64,000 bases of DNA from Candidatus Binatia bacterium (GCA_022820725.1 JAJEFA010000003.1:62001-126000), one strand, 5' to 3'. Positions 27,460 to 36,264 are shown, numbered from the stretch's first letter. The notes: a model not told the origin generated them from the sequence alone. Numbers and translations are program-made.

Positions 27460-28308
27460 ATGGAGACAACGCAAGGCGAAGCGGTACGCTATGAACAGGT
27501 CGGCCATATAGGCTGGCTGCGTCTCAACCGGGCGGAAAAGCTGAACGCCATGACACCCCAGATGTGGCAGGCGTTACAGGAACTCGGTCAGACCCTTGCC
27601 ACCGAAGCGCACGCGCGCGAAAACCAGTTACGGGCGCTCGTCGTGATGGGCGAAGGACGTGCCTTCTCAACCGGCATCGACACCTCGGCTTTTGGTGGCG
27701 TGGTCTTCAACGGACACGAACGTGAACCCATATCCGATTCTGGAGCCGACGACGATCCTATGGTGTCCATTATCCAGGGCTTTCAAGAAGCCTTCACTTG
27801 GCTTGAAGAAGCCCCCTATCCAACCGTTGCCGCGGTCCGGGGCTATGCTCTGGGCGCGGGTCTGCAGATGGCGCTGGCCTGCGATATCCGGGTAGTCGCC
27901 CGCGGGAGCCGGCTGGGTTTGCTAGAGCACCGCTACGGCCTTATCCCCGACCTGGGCGGCACCCAACGCCTGCCCCGGCTGGTCGGCACCGGCAAGGCCA
28001 AGGAACTCATCTTCACCGCCCAGCAGATTGAAGCGGAAGAGGCATATCGTATCGGTCTGGCCGAACAGCTCGTTGACGACGAGGCATTAGAAGCGACCGT
28101 AACGGACCTGGCAGACCAGTTGGCCAGCCAGCCACCGCTGGCCGTGCGCTACGCCAAGCGGGCAATTGACGCCAGCCAGTATCTTTCCGTCCGTGACGGA
28201 CTCCTGCTGGAAGCCAAGAGCCAGGCGGTCTGCATTCGCTCCCAGGATGTCAAAGAAGCGGTGCGGGCGTTCATGGAAAAACGGACGCCCCGCTTCTCTG
28301 GACAATAA
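27460..28308 (+). CDS. Enoyl-CoA hydratase/isomerase family protein
   Basis: Crotonase-fold protein of 282 residues. Oxyanion-hole segments are GEGRAFSTGIDTSAF (about residues 67-81) and GYALGAGLQMALACDIRV (about 128-145), followed by the IPDLGGTQRLPRLVG block with a candidate catalytic Asp rather than the more usual Glu, which suggests an isomerase or dienoyl-CoA isomerase type. The C-terminus KRTPRFSGQ is typical. It lies between the LLM oxidoreductase and the rhodanese on the same strand. Confidence 0.9.
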   Translation: METTQGEAVRYEQVGHIGWLRLNRAEKLNAMTPQMWQALQELGQTLATEAHARENQLRALVVMGEGRAFSTGIDTSAFGGVVFNGHEREPISDSGADDDPMVSIIQGFQEAFTWLEEAPYPTVAAVRGYALGAGLQMALACDIRVVARGSRLGLLEHRYGLIPDLGGTQRLPRLVGTGKAKELIFTAQQIEAEEAYRIGLAEQLVDDEALEATVTDLADQLASQPPLAVRYAKRAIDASQYLSVRDGLLLEAKSQAVCIRSQDVKEAVRAFMEKRTPRFSGQ

Positions 28309-28354
28309 AAAGAGGCAGGACAGTAGTAGTGCGGGACAGTAAAGGAGACGGACA

Positions 28355-29176
28355 ATGACAGACCACGGCTATGCCCGACCGGACATGCTGGCAGAGACCC
28401 AATGGCTCGCGGCACACCTCCAGGACGACAACCTGCGAGTCGTCGATTGCGATAATCGCGAAGCCTATCGTCGCGCCCATATTCCGGGGGCGATTCCCGT
28501 TCGCGGCCATCATTATCTCAAGGAAAAAGAAGGCGCGCCGCATATCATGGGCCCGGACCAGTTTGCCCAGACCATGGGCGAGATGGGTATTGGGGATGGC
28601 ACGCTGGTGGTTGCTTATGATGGCTTCAGCGGGCTATACGCGACCCGGTTCTGGTGGGCCCTGCACTATTACGGCCACACCAATACCAGAGTGTTGAACG
28701 GGGGCTGGGACGCCTGGCTGGCCGAGGGGCGGCCCGTGACCAACGCCTCGTCCCGTCCGGCCAAGGCGACCTTTACGCCCCAGGTTCACGACGACCTGAT
28801 CGCCCGCTGGGAGCAAGTCCAGGAGTCTATTGCTGCGGATACCGTGCTGCTCGATGTGCGCTCGGATGCAGAGTGGACCGGCGAGAACAACCGGGGTACC
28901 AAGCGGGGCGGGCGGATTCCCGGCGCGGTCCATCTCGAATGGCTCAACTATGTGGACCCCAAGACAAGAAAGTTCAAACCCGCGGACGAGCTCCGCCCCA
29001 TGTTTGAGCAGGTCGGGGTCAGACCCGAGTGTGAAGTCGTCACCTATTGACAGGGTGGTATCCGTGCGGCGCACGGACTATTTACCCTCCGGCTGCTCGG
29101 TTTTGACAAGGTACGTAATTACGACGCCTCCTGGGCCGAATGGGGCAACCGCGAGGACCTCCCGCTGGAAAAATAG
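28355..29176 (+). CDS. Rhodanese-type sulfurtransferase with an in-frame UGA at the catalytic Cys; candidate selenoprotein
   Basis: Two-domain thiosulfate/3-mercaptopyruvate-type sulfurtransferase. Domain 1 (about residues 1-120) has the usual inactive form ([18 protein letters not shown]); domain 2 (about 140-273) should carry the active-site loop. The frame runs from ATG 28355 to TGA 29048-29050, then continues in the same frame to TAG 29174-29176. Codons after the TGA read [18 protein letters not shown] and end [15 protein letters not shown], exactly the expected rhodanese C-terminus. The TGA is at residue 232, the position of the catalytic Cys (normally VTYCQGG). Reading it as selenocysteine gives a full-length 273-residue enzyme. 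A SECIS-like hairpin follows. The alternative is one nonsense mutation (TGT or TGC to TGA). Confidence 0.8.
29051..29088 (+). promoter_or_regulatory. SECIS-like hairpin immediately after the in-frame UGA
   Basis: TCCGTGC (29061-29067) and GCACGGA (29071-29077) form a perfect 7-bp stem with apical loop GGC (29068-29070). AGGGT (29052-29056) and ACCCT (29084-29088) add a lower stem. The loop begins 17 bases after the UGA and starts with G, which fits the bacterial SECIS rules as I know them (16-37 base spacing, G among the first two loop bases). Confidence 0.6.
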
Positions 29177-29198
29177 GCCCTGGTGACCTCCTTCTCGT

Positions 29199-30083
29199 AT
29201 GGCTGGATATAAACAAGCGCTGTGGCTCCTGGCCGTTCTGCTGAGCTGCTCTTTTCTCTCCGGCCAAGTCTGTAGCGCGCAGCCTGTGGCCGAGCCCGAA
29301 CCCCACGGCAACCTGCTCATCCAGACTCCGGGAGAGCAGGCTCAGACAAGTGGACTCACAGCCAGAATCTATAGCCTCACACCCGAGACGCTCATCACCC
29401 AAACACCCCTGAACACACCCGTCTCGCTGCCGCCCGGGTCCTACCGCGTTGAACTCGACATTCTGGGCGGAACGGTTTCGCGCGAGCGCGTGCTGGTTCG
29501 GTCCGGTCGGACCAGCACGGTCATCCTGAGCGAAGTCGCGGCCCTCCAGGTCAACGTCCTGGATAAAAGGGGCCAGGATATCGGCCTCGGCGTTGAGGTC
29601 TATGACGGCGTATCCAACGAACTGCTCGGAGAGTTCTTGAGCGGAGAGATTATCCTGGCGCAACCGGGCTTGGTCGATGTCAAGGTCGCCGTTCCCCCCC
29701 AGAGCCAGTGGTGGCGCGATATTGAGCTCCTCCGGGGCGGACTCCGGGAACTGACGCTGCGCGAGCGTGTACGTGGCGAGCTCCTGGTCCATCCCCGGCT
29801 GGCCGGAAAAGATGTCAGTCCACTAACTCAGGTCATCATTTACGCCGCCGGGACGCAAAAAGAGATTGCTCGCAGCGAGCCCGGCCAGGAACATCGCTTT
29901 GTCCTGGAGACCGGCAGCTATGACGTGTTTGTGGCCAATCCAACGGGACGGGGGAAACCCTTCGTACTGGAACGCACGGAACTCCCGGATGAAAAAACCG
30001 TCGAAAAGGATGTCCACCTGGATGGACCGGCCGACCCGCCTGCGGCGCAGCCTCCCATCCATTCGGAGCCACGCGCTCTATAG
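29199..30083 (+). CDS. Exported protein of unknown function
   Basis: 294 residues with a clear signal peptide (residues about 1-28, MAGYKQALWLLAVLL... ending CSAQP). The rest is rich in beta strands: repeated segments such as LPPGSYRVELDILGG, ALQVNVLDKRGQDIG and ETGSYDVFVANPTG look like Ig-like or PEGA/carboxypeptidase-regulatory-type sandwiches, with a proline-rich C-terminal tail. No catalytic motif is seen. It begins 22 bases after the rhodanese stop, so the two may be co-transcribed. A periplasmic or surface role is inferred only from the signal peptide. Confidence 0.7.
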   Translation: MAGYKQALWLLAVLLSCSFLSGQVCSAQPVAEPEPHGNLLIQTPGEQAQTSGLTARIYSLTPETLITQTPLNTPVSLPPGSYRVELDILGGTVSRERVLVRSGRTSTVILSEVAALQVNVLDKRGQDIGLGVEVYDGVSNELLGEFLSGEIILAQPGLVDVKVAVPPQSQWWRDIELLRGGLRELTLRERVRGELLVHPRLAGKDVSPLTQVIIYAAGTQKEIARSEPGQEHRFVLETGSYDVFVANPTGRGKPFVLERTELPDEKTVEKDVHLDGPADPPAAQPPIHSEPRAL

Positions 30084-30102
30084 CTCAGGCGGCTGGAGTC
30101 AC

Positions 30103-30325
30103 TCAGCCCGCCCTCAGTTTCTGAATCTCGCCTTCAAGCGAAGCGTACCAGTCATCAAATGGAATAGTATCCGGGACAACGATTTCGAGGGTGCCCCCCT
30201 CAAGCATCCTGAGGCTGCCGGTGCCCTGCGGCCGCAGAGGAATAACGACCGCCCCGGGAGATAGCCAGCCGGTCAAGAATTTCGAAAATACGCTCGATCT
30301 GCGCCAGTTGCACCCCTTGAGGCAC
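30103..30325 (-). pseudogene. Small gene with a frameshift (about 73 residues if repaired)
   Basis: From a GTG at 30325 with a GGGAGGAG site, one frame reads PQGVQLAQIERIFEILDRL, then runs out of sense. The neighbouring frame continues with VVIPLRPQGTGSLRMLEGG and onward to QKLRAG and a stop at 30103. The switch point is at a CCCGGGG run near 30260, so a one-base indel (biological or sequencing) is likely. It lies 15 bases after the small zinc-ribbon gene on the same strand. The function is unknown. Confidence 0.45.
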
Positions 30326-30340
30326 GATGTCTCCTCCCGA

Positions 30341-30562
30341 CTACCACGCCAGGAGCGGAATGGCCGCGGCGAGGAGTAGCACGCTGATGCCGATGGCAAT
30401 GACACCCCAGAACGTCGGTGGACGACGGACCTCCAGGGTGGCTCCGCAGTGGACACACTCGGAGAGAAACGAGCCTCCGGTCACATAGACACGGTTCCAT
30501 TTGTGACACGCGGGGCAACGGGGGTTAGGGCGGGCACGGAGAAGTGTAGCAAACTGAGTCAC
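30341..30562 (-). CDS. Small zinc-ribbon membrane protein
   Basis: 73 residues. Two CxxC knuckles (Cys16-x2-Cys19 and Cys36-x2-Cys39) form a zinc ribbon, and residues about 50-72 (GVIAIGISVLLLAAAIPLL) form one transmembrane helix. It would be anchored with the ribbon on one side of the membrane. Homologous function is not recognised. It is followed by a small frameshifted gene on the same strand, and preceded by the CysQ-like gene cluster further upstream. Confidence 0.65.
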   Translation of the reverse strand: MTQFATLLRARPNPRCPACHKWNRVYVTGGSFLSECVHCGATLEVRRPPTFWGVIAIGISVLLLAAAIPLLAW

Positions 30563-30620
30563 GATTTTTCTTTCCTCTTTTTCTCACCCTAACGGGGGGA
30601 CAGAGTCCGCGTCAACCGGC

Positions 30621-31430
30621 CTACTGGCGATTCTCAGCATGGTGTCGAGCGGTGAGGCGCGGTGTCACCAGTTCCAAAAGCTGCGTGTGAAGCCTGCCAT
30701 TACTGGCAATCAAGCCCTGTAAGAGCGTCGTTGGCTGATTGAAGCGGACCGGCTTCCCTCTGAGGGTCGTGACTCGTCCCCCGGCCTCCTCGACGAGGAG
30801 GGTCCCCGCACAAATGTCCCACTCGTTCTTGGGCGTCAGCGTAAACGAGGCGGCTGCCTCACCGTTTGCAATACACGCCAGCTTGTAGGCGATACTCCCC
30901 ATGGGGCGGGCTTGGAAAAGAGCACGAAAGTCTTTCCACTCCCCCCGTTTGGTCTCCGAGCGACTTGAGAGAATGATGGCGTCCGCCAGGTGCGGCGTTT
31001 CGGGCACGCGCAATGGACGGCTGCCACACCACGCACCTTGTCCGCGGACCGCCCAGAAGAGCTGATCCAGAATGGGATTATAGACCACGCCGATAATCGG
31101 CCAGCCCGCTTCAATAAGCCCGATGGAGACGGCAAATTCCGGTATTTTTTGAATGAACTCATGGGTTCCATCCATGGGATCAACCACCCAGACGCGCTGT
31201 GCGGAGAGCCGCGCGGACGAATCGACCGTCTCTTCAGACAGCCAGCCATAGTCAGGAAAAGCCGTTTGAAGCATAGTGTGAATCTTCCGGTTAGCCTCCC
31301 GGTCGGCAAGCGTAACCGGGCTGTTATCACCCTTTTTGTACTCAACCGTGTAGTTGGTCTCGTAGATGGCACGGATAATGTCTCCCGCGGCCCGCGCGGC
31401 CGCAATGGCGAGGGCTTTCTCTTTTTCCAT
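30621..31430 (-). CDS. cysQ: Inositol monophosphatase family protein, CysQ-like 3'(2'),5'-bisphosphate nucleotidase
   Basis: Mg2+-dependent phosphatase of 269 residues. Metal ligands are visible in LSEE (residues 64-67), WVVDPMDGT (81-89) and NEWDICAG near 210. The HEFIQKIPEFAVSIGLIE run after DPMDGT resembles CysQ, which removes 3'-phosphoadenosine 5'-phosphate formed in sulphate assimilation, but an inositol or fructose phosphatase is possible. The start codon directly follows the stop of the deoxyhypusine synthase-like gene (TAAATG), so translation is probably coupled. Confidence 0.85.
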   Translation of the reverse strand: MEKEKALAIAAARAAGDIIRAIYETNYTVEYKKGDNSPVTLADREANRKIHTMLQTAFPDYGWLSEETVDSSARLSAQRVWVVDPMDGTHEFIQKIPEFAVSIGLIEAGWPIIGVVYNPILDQLFWAVRGQGAWCGSRPLRVPETPHLADAIILSSRSETKRGEWKDFRALFQARPMGSIAYKLACIANGEAAASFTLTPKNEWDICAGTLLVEEAGGRVTTLRGKPVRFNQPTTLLQGLIASNGRLHTQLLELVTPRLTARHHAENRQ

Positions 31431-32408
31431 TTACTGTCCCAAAACTTGGGCAAAGATGAGCGGCGCCACAATCGAGGCGTCCGATTCAATCAGGTAACGC
31501 GGAGTGTCCACGCCGAGCTTGCCCCAGGTGATCTTTTCGTTGGGAACCGCGCCGGAGTAGGAGCCATAACTGGTCGTTGAGTCACTGATCTGACAAAAAT
31601 AGCCCCACAGTGGGGTGTGGGTACGTTTCATGTCCTGGATCAGCATGGGGACCGCACAGATAGCAAAGTCTCCGGCAATACCCCCGCCAATCTGAAAAAA
31701 TCCGATGGAGTGATGGTCCGAGACCGTACTATACCAGTCGGCGAGCAACGTCATGTATTCAACACCGTGCCGCACGGTATGCACATTCTTAATCAAGCCG
31801 GTCATGCAATAGCTGGCGTACACATTCCCGCAGGTTGAATCCTCCCAGCCCGGCGCGACAATGGGCAGGTCTTTTTCCATGGCGGCATGGACCCAGGAGT
31901 CTTTGGGGTCAATCTGGTAATAGGGTTGCAGCATGCCGGTACGGAGAATTTCGTAGAACGTCTCGTGTGGGAAAGCTCGCCTCCCAGCATGGTCGGCCTG
32001 CATCCACAATTCCTGGAGGACGCCTTCGACCCGGCGCATGGCCTCGAACTCGGGAATGCAGGTATCGGTGACACGGTTCATATGCCGGTCCAGCAGGTCC
32101 TCCTCATCCTGAGGGGTCAGATCCCGATAGTGTGGCACTCGCTCATAGTGCTCATGCGCGACCAGATTAAAAATGTCTTCTTCCAAGTTCGCACCCGTGC
32201 AGGAGATGGCATGGATGCAGTCATTGCGGATCATTTCAGCCAGGGAGATGCCGAGTTCGGCCGTACTCATAGCGCCCGCCATAGCCAGCAGCATCTTGCC
32301 GCCCCGGTCGAGGTGCTGCCGATAAGCGGTAGCCGCCTCGATAACGGTCGCAGCGTTGAAATGCCGAAAGTGGTGGTGTAAAAAGTCGGTAATCGGCTGA
32401 CGGCTCAT
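31431..32408 (-). CDS. Deoxyhypusine synthase-like protein
   Basis: NAD-dependent aminobutyl-transferase fold, 325 residues. In archaea and eukaryotes deoxyhypusine synthase modifies eIF5A with spermidine; bacterial relatives have other or unknown roles such as homospermidine formation. The NAD-binding block LAMAGAMSTAELG is at about residues 40-52 and FQIGGGIAGDFAIC near 240. The catalytic lysine is kept: TWGKL puts Lys297 at the position of human Lys329. No eIF5A gene is in the window. It is in one unit with the CysQ-like phosphatase and follows the NadD-like gene at 21 bases. Confidence 0.88.
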   Translation of the reverse strand: MSRQPITDFLHHHFRHFNAATVIEAATAYRQHLDRGGKMLLAMAGAMSTAELGISLAEMIRNDCIHAISCTGANLEEDIFNLVAHEHYERVPHYRDLTPQDEEDLLDRHMNRVTDTCIPEFEAMRRVEGVLQELWMQADHAGRRAFPHETFYEILRTGMLQPYYQIDPKDSWVHAAMEKDLPIVAPGWEDSTCGNVYASYCMTGLIKNVHTVRHGVEYMTLLADWYSTVSDHHSIGFFQIGGGIAGDFAICAVPMLIQDMKRTHTPLWGYFCQISDSTTSYGSYSGAVPNEKITWGKLGVDTPRYLIESDASIVAPLIFAQVLGQ

Positions 32409-32429
32409 CCCTTCCTCCTTCAGTACCGT

Positions 32430-33383
32430 TTAGCCTGTTATGAGAGCGCGCAGCGCCCGGCCGGTTGTTGCGCCACGCAGCACCCGGCCTCTGGGGTCAG
32501 GCGCCAACGCTTGGGCCAGCAACTGCCGGAAATCCACGTGCCGTGCGGCCCAGTCCCGGACTGCGGCAAGGCGGTCAAAGAGTGCCAGACGTACGGCGTA
32601 GGCGTCGATCTCATCTTCCTGTCCGTTCTCGGTGTCGCCGCCCGGTGCGGCGTATGGCCGGGCTTCGGTGAGAAACCTCGCCACCTCGGCCGGGACGTGA
32701 GCCGAGAGATTCGTTGCCTCACTGACGACCTTCCGTATTGTGGTTGAGGAGAGATCGGTAACAGACCCAGGCAGGGGCAGGAAATGAATCGCGTCTCGGT
32801 ACGGCTGATTGTCGGGGCGTTGTAACAACTCGTCAAATGCCTGCCGGGCCATATCGCCTCGGTTGGCGACGACAAGAGAGGTCAGCGCAAAAAGCTGATC
32901 CAGAGCGGCCTCCCGATCCTGGTAGTAGCGCGCGTCCAGAATCTGCACCAGCTTGTCCATACCTACAATAAAAAACAGCTCGACCCGCGTGTCAAAGAGA
33001 GACTGAAAAGCCTGCGCCTGCTCAAAATAGAGCCCACGGTTGACCAGGGCCACACCTAAATGTTGTTGCTGCTCGACGTGCAGGAGGAGCAATAACAGGC
33101 GATCCTCCAAGCCCATCCCCGTCACCCGTTCCTTATCCACCGTGACCTTTGCGACCGTATACAAGAGTTGATCCAGGTGAAATGTGCGGCAAGCATGCTG
33201 TGCGAGCACAACGTGCGCCAGGGTGAGGGGGTTGAACGAACCGCACAAGACACCTAGCCGTTGGGGAGGCAGGTGTAACGGTGTGGACAGCAGACAGGCC
33301 ACGGGGGGTGCGGCACCATCGAGAGACTGAAGACGATCCCGCAGCGTAAACAAACGGGACAGGTCGTAAAATTCAGGCGACAT
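32430..33383 (-). CDS. Nicotinate-nucleotide adenylyltransferase-like protein
   Basis: Nucleotidylyl-transferase of the HxGH superfamily, 317 residues, longer than NadD (about 210). GVLCGSFNPLTLAH at residues 44-57 is the GxFxPxHxGH motif in a modified form (Thr for the first His, Ala for Gly). SSTTIRKV near residue 215 corresponds to the ISSTxIR phosphate-binding motif. An N-terminal extension of about 40 residues and a C-terminal extension of about 80 are not explained. NAD synthesis is likely but not certain; the next gene uses NAD. Confidence 0.75.
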   Translation of the reverse strand: MSPEFYDLSRLFTLRDRLQSLDGAAPPVACLLSTPLHLPPQRLGVLCGSFNPLTLAHVVLAQHACRTFHLDQLLYTVAKVTVDKERVTGMGLEDRLLLLLLHVEQQQHLGVALVNRGLYFEQAQAFQSLFDTRVELFFIVGMDKLVQILDARYYQDREAALDQLFALTSLVVANRGDMARQAFDELLQRPDNQPYRDAIHFLPLPGSVTDLSSTTIRKVVSEATNLSAHVPAEVARFLTEARPYAAPGGDTENGQEDEIDAYAVRLALFDRLAAVRDWAARHVDFRQLLAQALAPDPRGRVLRGATTGRALRALITG

Positions 33384-33541
33384 GACTCACCCTGCAGCAT
33401 ACACGACTTCGACACCCTGCGCAGGCCGGACCGGAGAAATCACCTGGGCGCCCCGTTTTTCTGATAATGTGGCTCAGCTTTTTTGGCTTGCTCAATATTC
33501 CAGGATTGACGGTCAATTTCAGCGCATGCTACCTTTTGTCA

Positions 33542-35338
33542 ATGCGTTCCCCTTCCTCCATCGTGCGGGTTTTCCTGCTTTGCTCCCTCATCCCGTTTGC
33601 CTCGTGCAGCACGGCCCGCTCCGTTCCAGCCCCAGCCCGTATCGCTCCACCGGCCGTTCCCACATCCGTCCAGGCACCGCCCATCCCAGGTTCGCCTGTT
33701 GTCCTCGCTCCTGAAGACAAGGCCCTCGGGCACTTTCTCAAAAGCCAGGTAGCCCTGAATGCGGGCGACTATGACACCGCACTCAGCGAGCTTGAACACG
33801 CCGTCTCTCACGATCCGAACACGCCGTTTCTGCGCCTGCGGCTTGCCACCTTGGCCTTACGTCAAGGTAAGCTGGCCGAGGCCCTGGAACATTGCCAGCA
33901 GGTCGTTGCCGCCGAGCCTGACAATATTGCCGCCCAGCGTCTCCTGGCCGGCCTGCTCTCCTCGACCGGTAAGGAAAACGAAGCCGCTCAGGTCTATGAA
34001 TCCCTTTTGGCCCACGGTTCGGACGACCAGGAGCCGTATCTCTACCTCAGCGTGCTGTATGCCAAACAGGGGCGGTTTCAAGAAGCGATTGGCGTACTCA
34101 AAAGGCTGGTGGGCCGTCATCCCCAATCGGTCCTGGGCTATTATTACCTTGGCCAAACGCACGCAGCAGCCCAGCAGTTGGAGCAGGCGGAAACCTATTA
34201 TCACGAGGCGCTCAGCATCAATCCGCAGTCGGAACTGGTACTGCTTGATCTCGCGCTCGTGTATGAAATGCAAAAGAAAAATGCCCAAGCCATCGAGGTG
34301 TATGAGAAAGCTCTGAGACTCAATCCGCGCAGTGAGCAGGCGCGGGAGCGGCTCGGCCGTTTCTATCTCGGCCAGAAGAAGCTTGACGATGCGCTGGACC
34401 AGTTTCAGGCGCTTGAAAAGATAGAAGCCGACCCGCAGGAGACGCGACTCAAGATCAGCCTGATCTATCGGGAGAAAGGCGATTACGAAAAGGCCGCCAC
34501 CGCCCTCAATTTGGTCTTAGCCTCCCAGCCTGAGAATCATCGTGCCCGCTACTTTCTCGGCGTCGTGTATACGGAGGCCAACCAGGACGTCAAGGCAGCG
34601 GTCGAGCTGTTACATATTCCTCAGCAGGACGAATATTTTGCCGATGCGCGCGTCTACCTGAGTTATATCTACCAACGCCAGGGCAATATCGCGCAAGCCA
34701 TCACCGCCGTGGAACAGGCCCTTAGCGTCAAAAAGGACGACCCGGATCTCATCGGTTTTCTCGCCTCCCTCCATCGCGAAAACAATAACCGCGCGAAAGC
34801 CGTCGAACTCCTTGAGCAGCTCATCGAGATCGCCCCGGACAACGATCAGTACCATTTCACGCTGGGAGCGGTATACGATGAGCTCAAACAAAAGGAGCGC
34901 TGCATCCGGCATATGCAGAAAGCCATTGCCCTCAATCCCGAGAATGCCGCGGCGCTGAACTACCTGGGCTATACCTGGGCAGAGCAGGGCGTGCATTTGG
35001 ATGAGGCCGAGCAACTGATACTCCGGGCGTTGGCCATCGAACCCAACGATGGCTTTTATATTGATAGTCTGGGCTGGGTGTATTATCAGCGCGGAGAGTA
35101 TATGCAAGCCATTCAGCATCTCGAACGGGCGGTGGAACTGGTTGATGCCGACCCCACCCTGATTGAACATCTGGGGGATGCGTATTCCAAAATCGGACGA
35201 ACCGCAGACGCCTCCCGCGTCTACCGGGAAGCCATGAAAAATGCATCCGAAGAGACGCAACTCAATCGTTTGCGGACAAAGCTGAACGCCTTGTCTCCGG
35301 TGGGGATACACAAGACGGACGGCAGTGAGCTCCAGTAG
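33542..35338 (+). CDS. TPR-repeat lipoprotein
   Basis: 598 residues. A lipoprotein signal peptide (MRSPSSIVRVFLLCSLIPFASC, lipobox FASC with the lipid-anchored Cys at about residue 22) precedes a proline-rich linker and about a dozen tetratricopeptide repeats (for example AGDYDTALSELEHAVSHDPN and KGDYEKAATALNLVL). It is probably a scaffold on the inner face of the outer membrane. The ATG at 33542 is preferred because it places the signal peptide at the N-terminus; the frame opens further up at 33467. The next gene overlaps its stop by 14 bases. Confidence 0.88.
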   Translation: MRSPSSIVRVFLLCSLIPFASCSTARSVPAPARIAPPAVPTSVQAPPIPGSPVVLAPEDKALGHFLKSQVALNAGDYDTALSELEHAVSHDPNTPFLRLRLATLALRQGKLAEALEHCQQVVAAEPDNIAAQRLLAGLLSSTGKENEAAQVYESLLAHGSDDQEPYLYLSVLYAKQGRFQEAIGVLKRLVGRHPQSVLGYYYLGQTHAAAQQLEQAETYYHEALSINPQSELVLLDLALVYEMQKKNAQAIEVYEKALRLNPRSEQARERLGRFYLGQKKLDDALDQFQALEKIEADPQETRLKISLIYREKGDYEKAATALNLVLASQPENHRARYFLGVVYTEANQDVKAAVELLHIPQQDEYFADARVYLSYIYQRQGNIAQAITAVEQALSVKKDDPDLIGFLASLHRENNNRAKAVELLEQLIEIAPDNDQYHFTLGAVYDELKQKERCIRHMQKAIALNPENAAALNYLGYTWAEQGVHLDEAEQLILRALAIEPNDGFYIDSLGWVYYQRGEYMQAIQHLERAVELVDADPTLIEHLGDAYSKIGRTADASRVYREAMKNASEETQLNRLRTKLNALSPVGIHKTDGSELQ

Positions 35339-36248
35339 CAGCAGCGCTTCGGGCTGGTCCCCCCGGCGGACGACTCTCCCTTTTTTCTCGCTCTCCCGTG
35401 CAGTACGACGGCAGCGGCCTACGTCTCTCTCATTATCCTGGCTCGTGGTTCTGGCAGGTCTTATCGTCTGGGGAAATGGCTGTACGGCTCGTCGCCCTTC
35501 CCCGCCCCCGTCTCCGCCCCAGACTTTAGCCTCCCTCCCGTCCGCCCAGGACCTTCTGGCCCCGCTTCAGGCCCGGCAGCAGGTCATCACCGGTCTCCGT
35601 GGGCTGGCCAAGGTCTCGTATCGGGACGCACATGAGAAGGGTTCTGCAACGCAGGCCGTTGCGCTTGCCACTCCTGACCGCTTTCGCCTTGAACTGTTCA
35701 CACTCCTTGGTGTGGCCGCTATTCATACCTGTGATGGGCAACAACTGGCCGCCTATTTGCCGCGCGATAAAGTCCTCTACCGAGGAGTTGCCAGCCCGTT
35801 CAATATTGCTCGTTTGACCCAGGTACTGCTCTCGGCGCGCGAGATCACGCGCCTGCTGATGGGCTTTCCACCTTTTCCGGTGGAAGGTACGGTCGTACCG
35901 GTACGTCGTGAACCGGCTGGCACCTACCGGCTCGATTTTCGTCGCCCGAATGGGAGCCTGACAACGCTACGGTTCGACTCGGCAACAAAGCGCCTCATAG
36001 GCTGGTCAGTCAGGGATGCGGCTGGGACACTCCAGGCCCAAGGCGAGTTGAGCGACTATCGGCAGGTGCAGGATATCTTTTTCCCGTTTGCCATCAGCCT
36101 ATCCGATGCGCAGAGAGCTCAGCAGGTCTCGCTTGCCTATCAGGAAGTCTCGGTCGGTCCTATCCTGTCCGCTGCGCTCTTTCGTCTGGATACGCCCACG
36201 GGGGTGGAAGAGATTGATATTGATGCCTATCGTCTGCACAGCCCGTAG
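35325..36248 (+). CDS. DUF4292/LolB-like outer-membrane lipoprotein
   Basis: 307 residues from a GTG that lies inside the end of the TPR gene (14-base overlap, so probably translationally coupled). Residues 1-55 are a long basic leader and hydrophobic segment ending GNGC, a lipobox. The rest (about residues 70-300) looks like the curved beta sheet of LolA/LolB-type lipoprotein carriers (ATPDRFRLELFTLLGVAAIHT, TTLRFDSATKRLIGW). TPR lipoprotein plus DUF4292 is a recurring pair in deltaproteobacteria-like genomes. It probably helps insert or sort lipoproteins; this is inference. Confidence 0.75.
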   Translation: MSSSSSSASGWSPRRTTLPFFSLSRAVRRQRPTSLSLSWLVVLAGLIVWGNGCTARRPSPPPSPPQTLASLPSAQDLLAPLQARQQVITGLRGLAKVSYRDAHEKGSATQAVALATPDRFRLELFTLLGVAAIHTCDGQQLAAYLPRDKVLYRGVASPFNIARLTQVLLSAREITRLLMGFPPFPVEGTVVPVRREPAGTYRLDFRRPNGSLTTLRFDSATKRLIGWSVRDAAGTLQAQGELSDYRQVQDIFFPFAISLSDAQRAQQVSLAYQEVSVGPILSAALFRLDTPTGVEEIDIDAYRLHSP

Positions 36249-36264
36249 AGAGCGGGCTGGTATC

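Noticed and set aside
29048-29050. Treating the TGA as the true end of the rhodanese
   Set aside because: It would remove the catalytic residue and 42 codons that match the family perfectly in the same frame.
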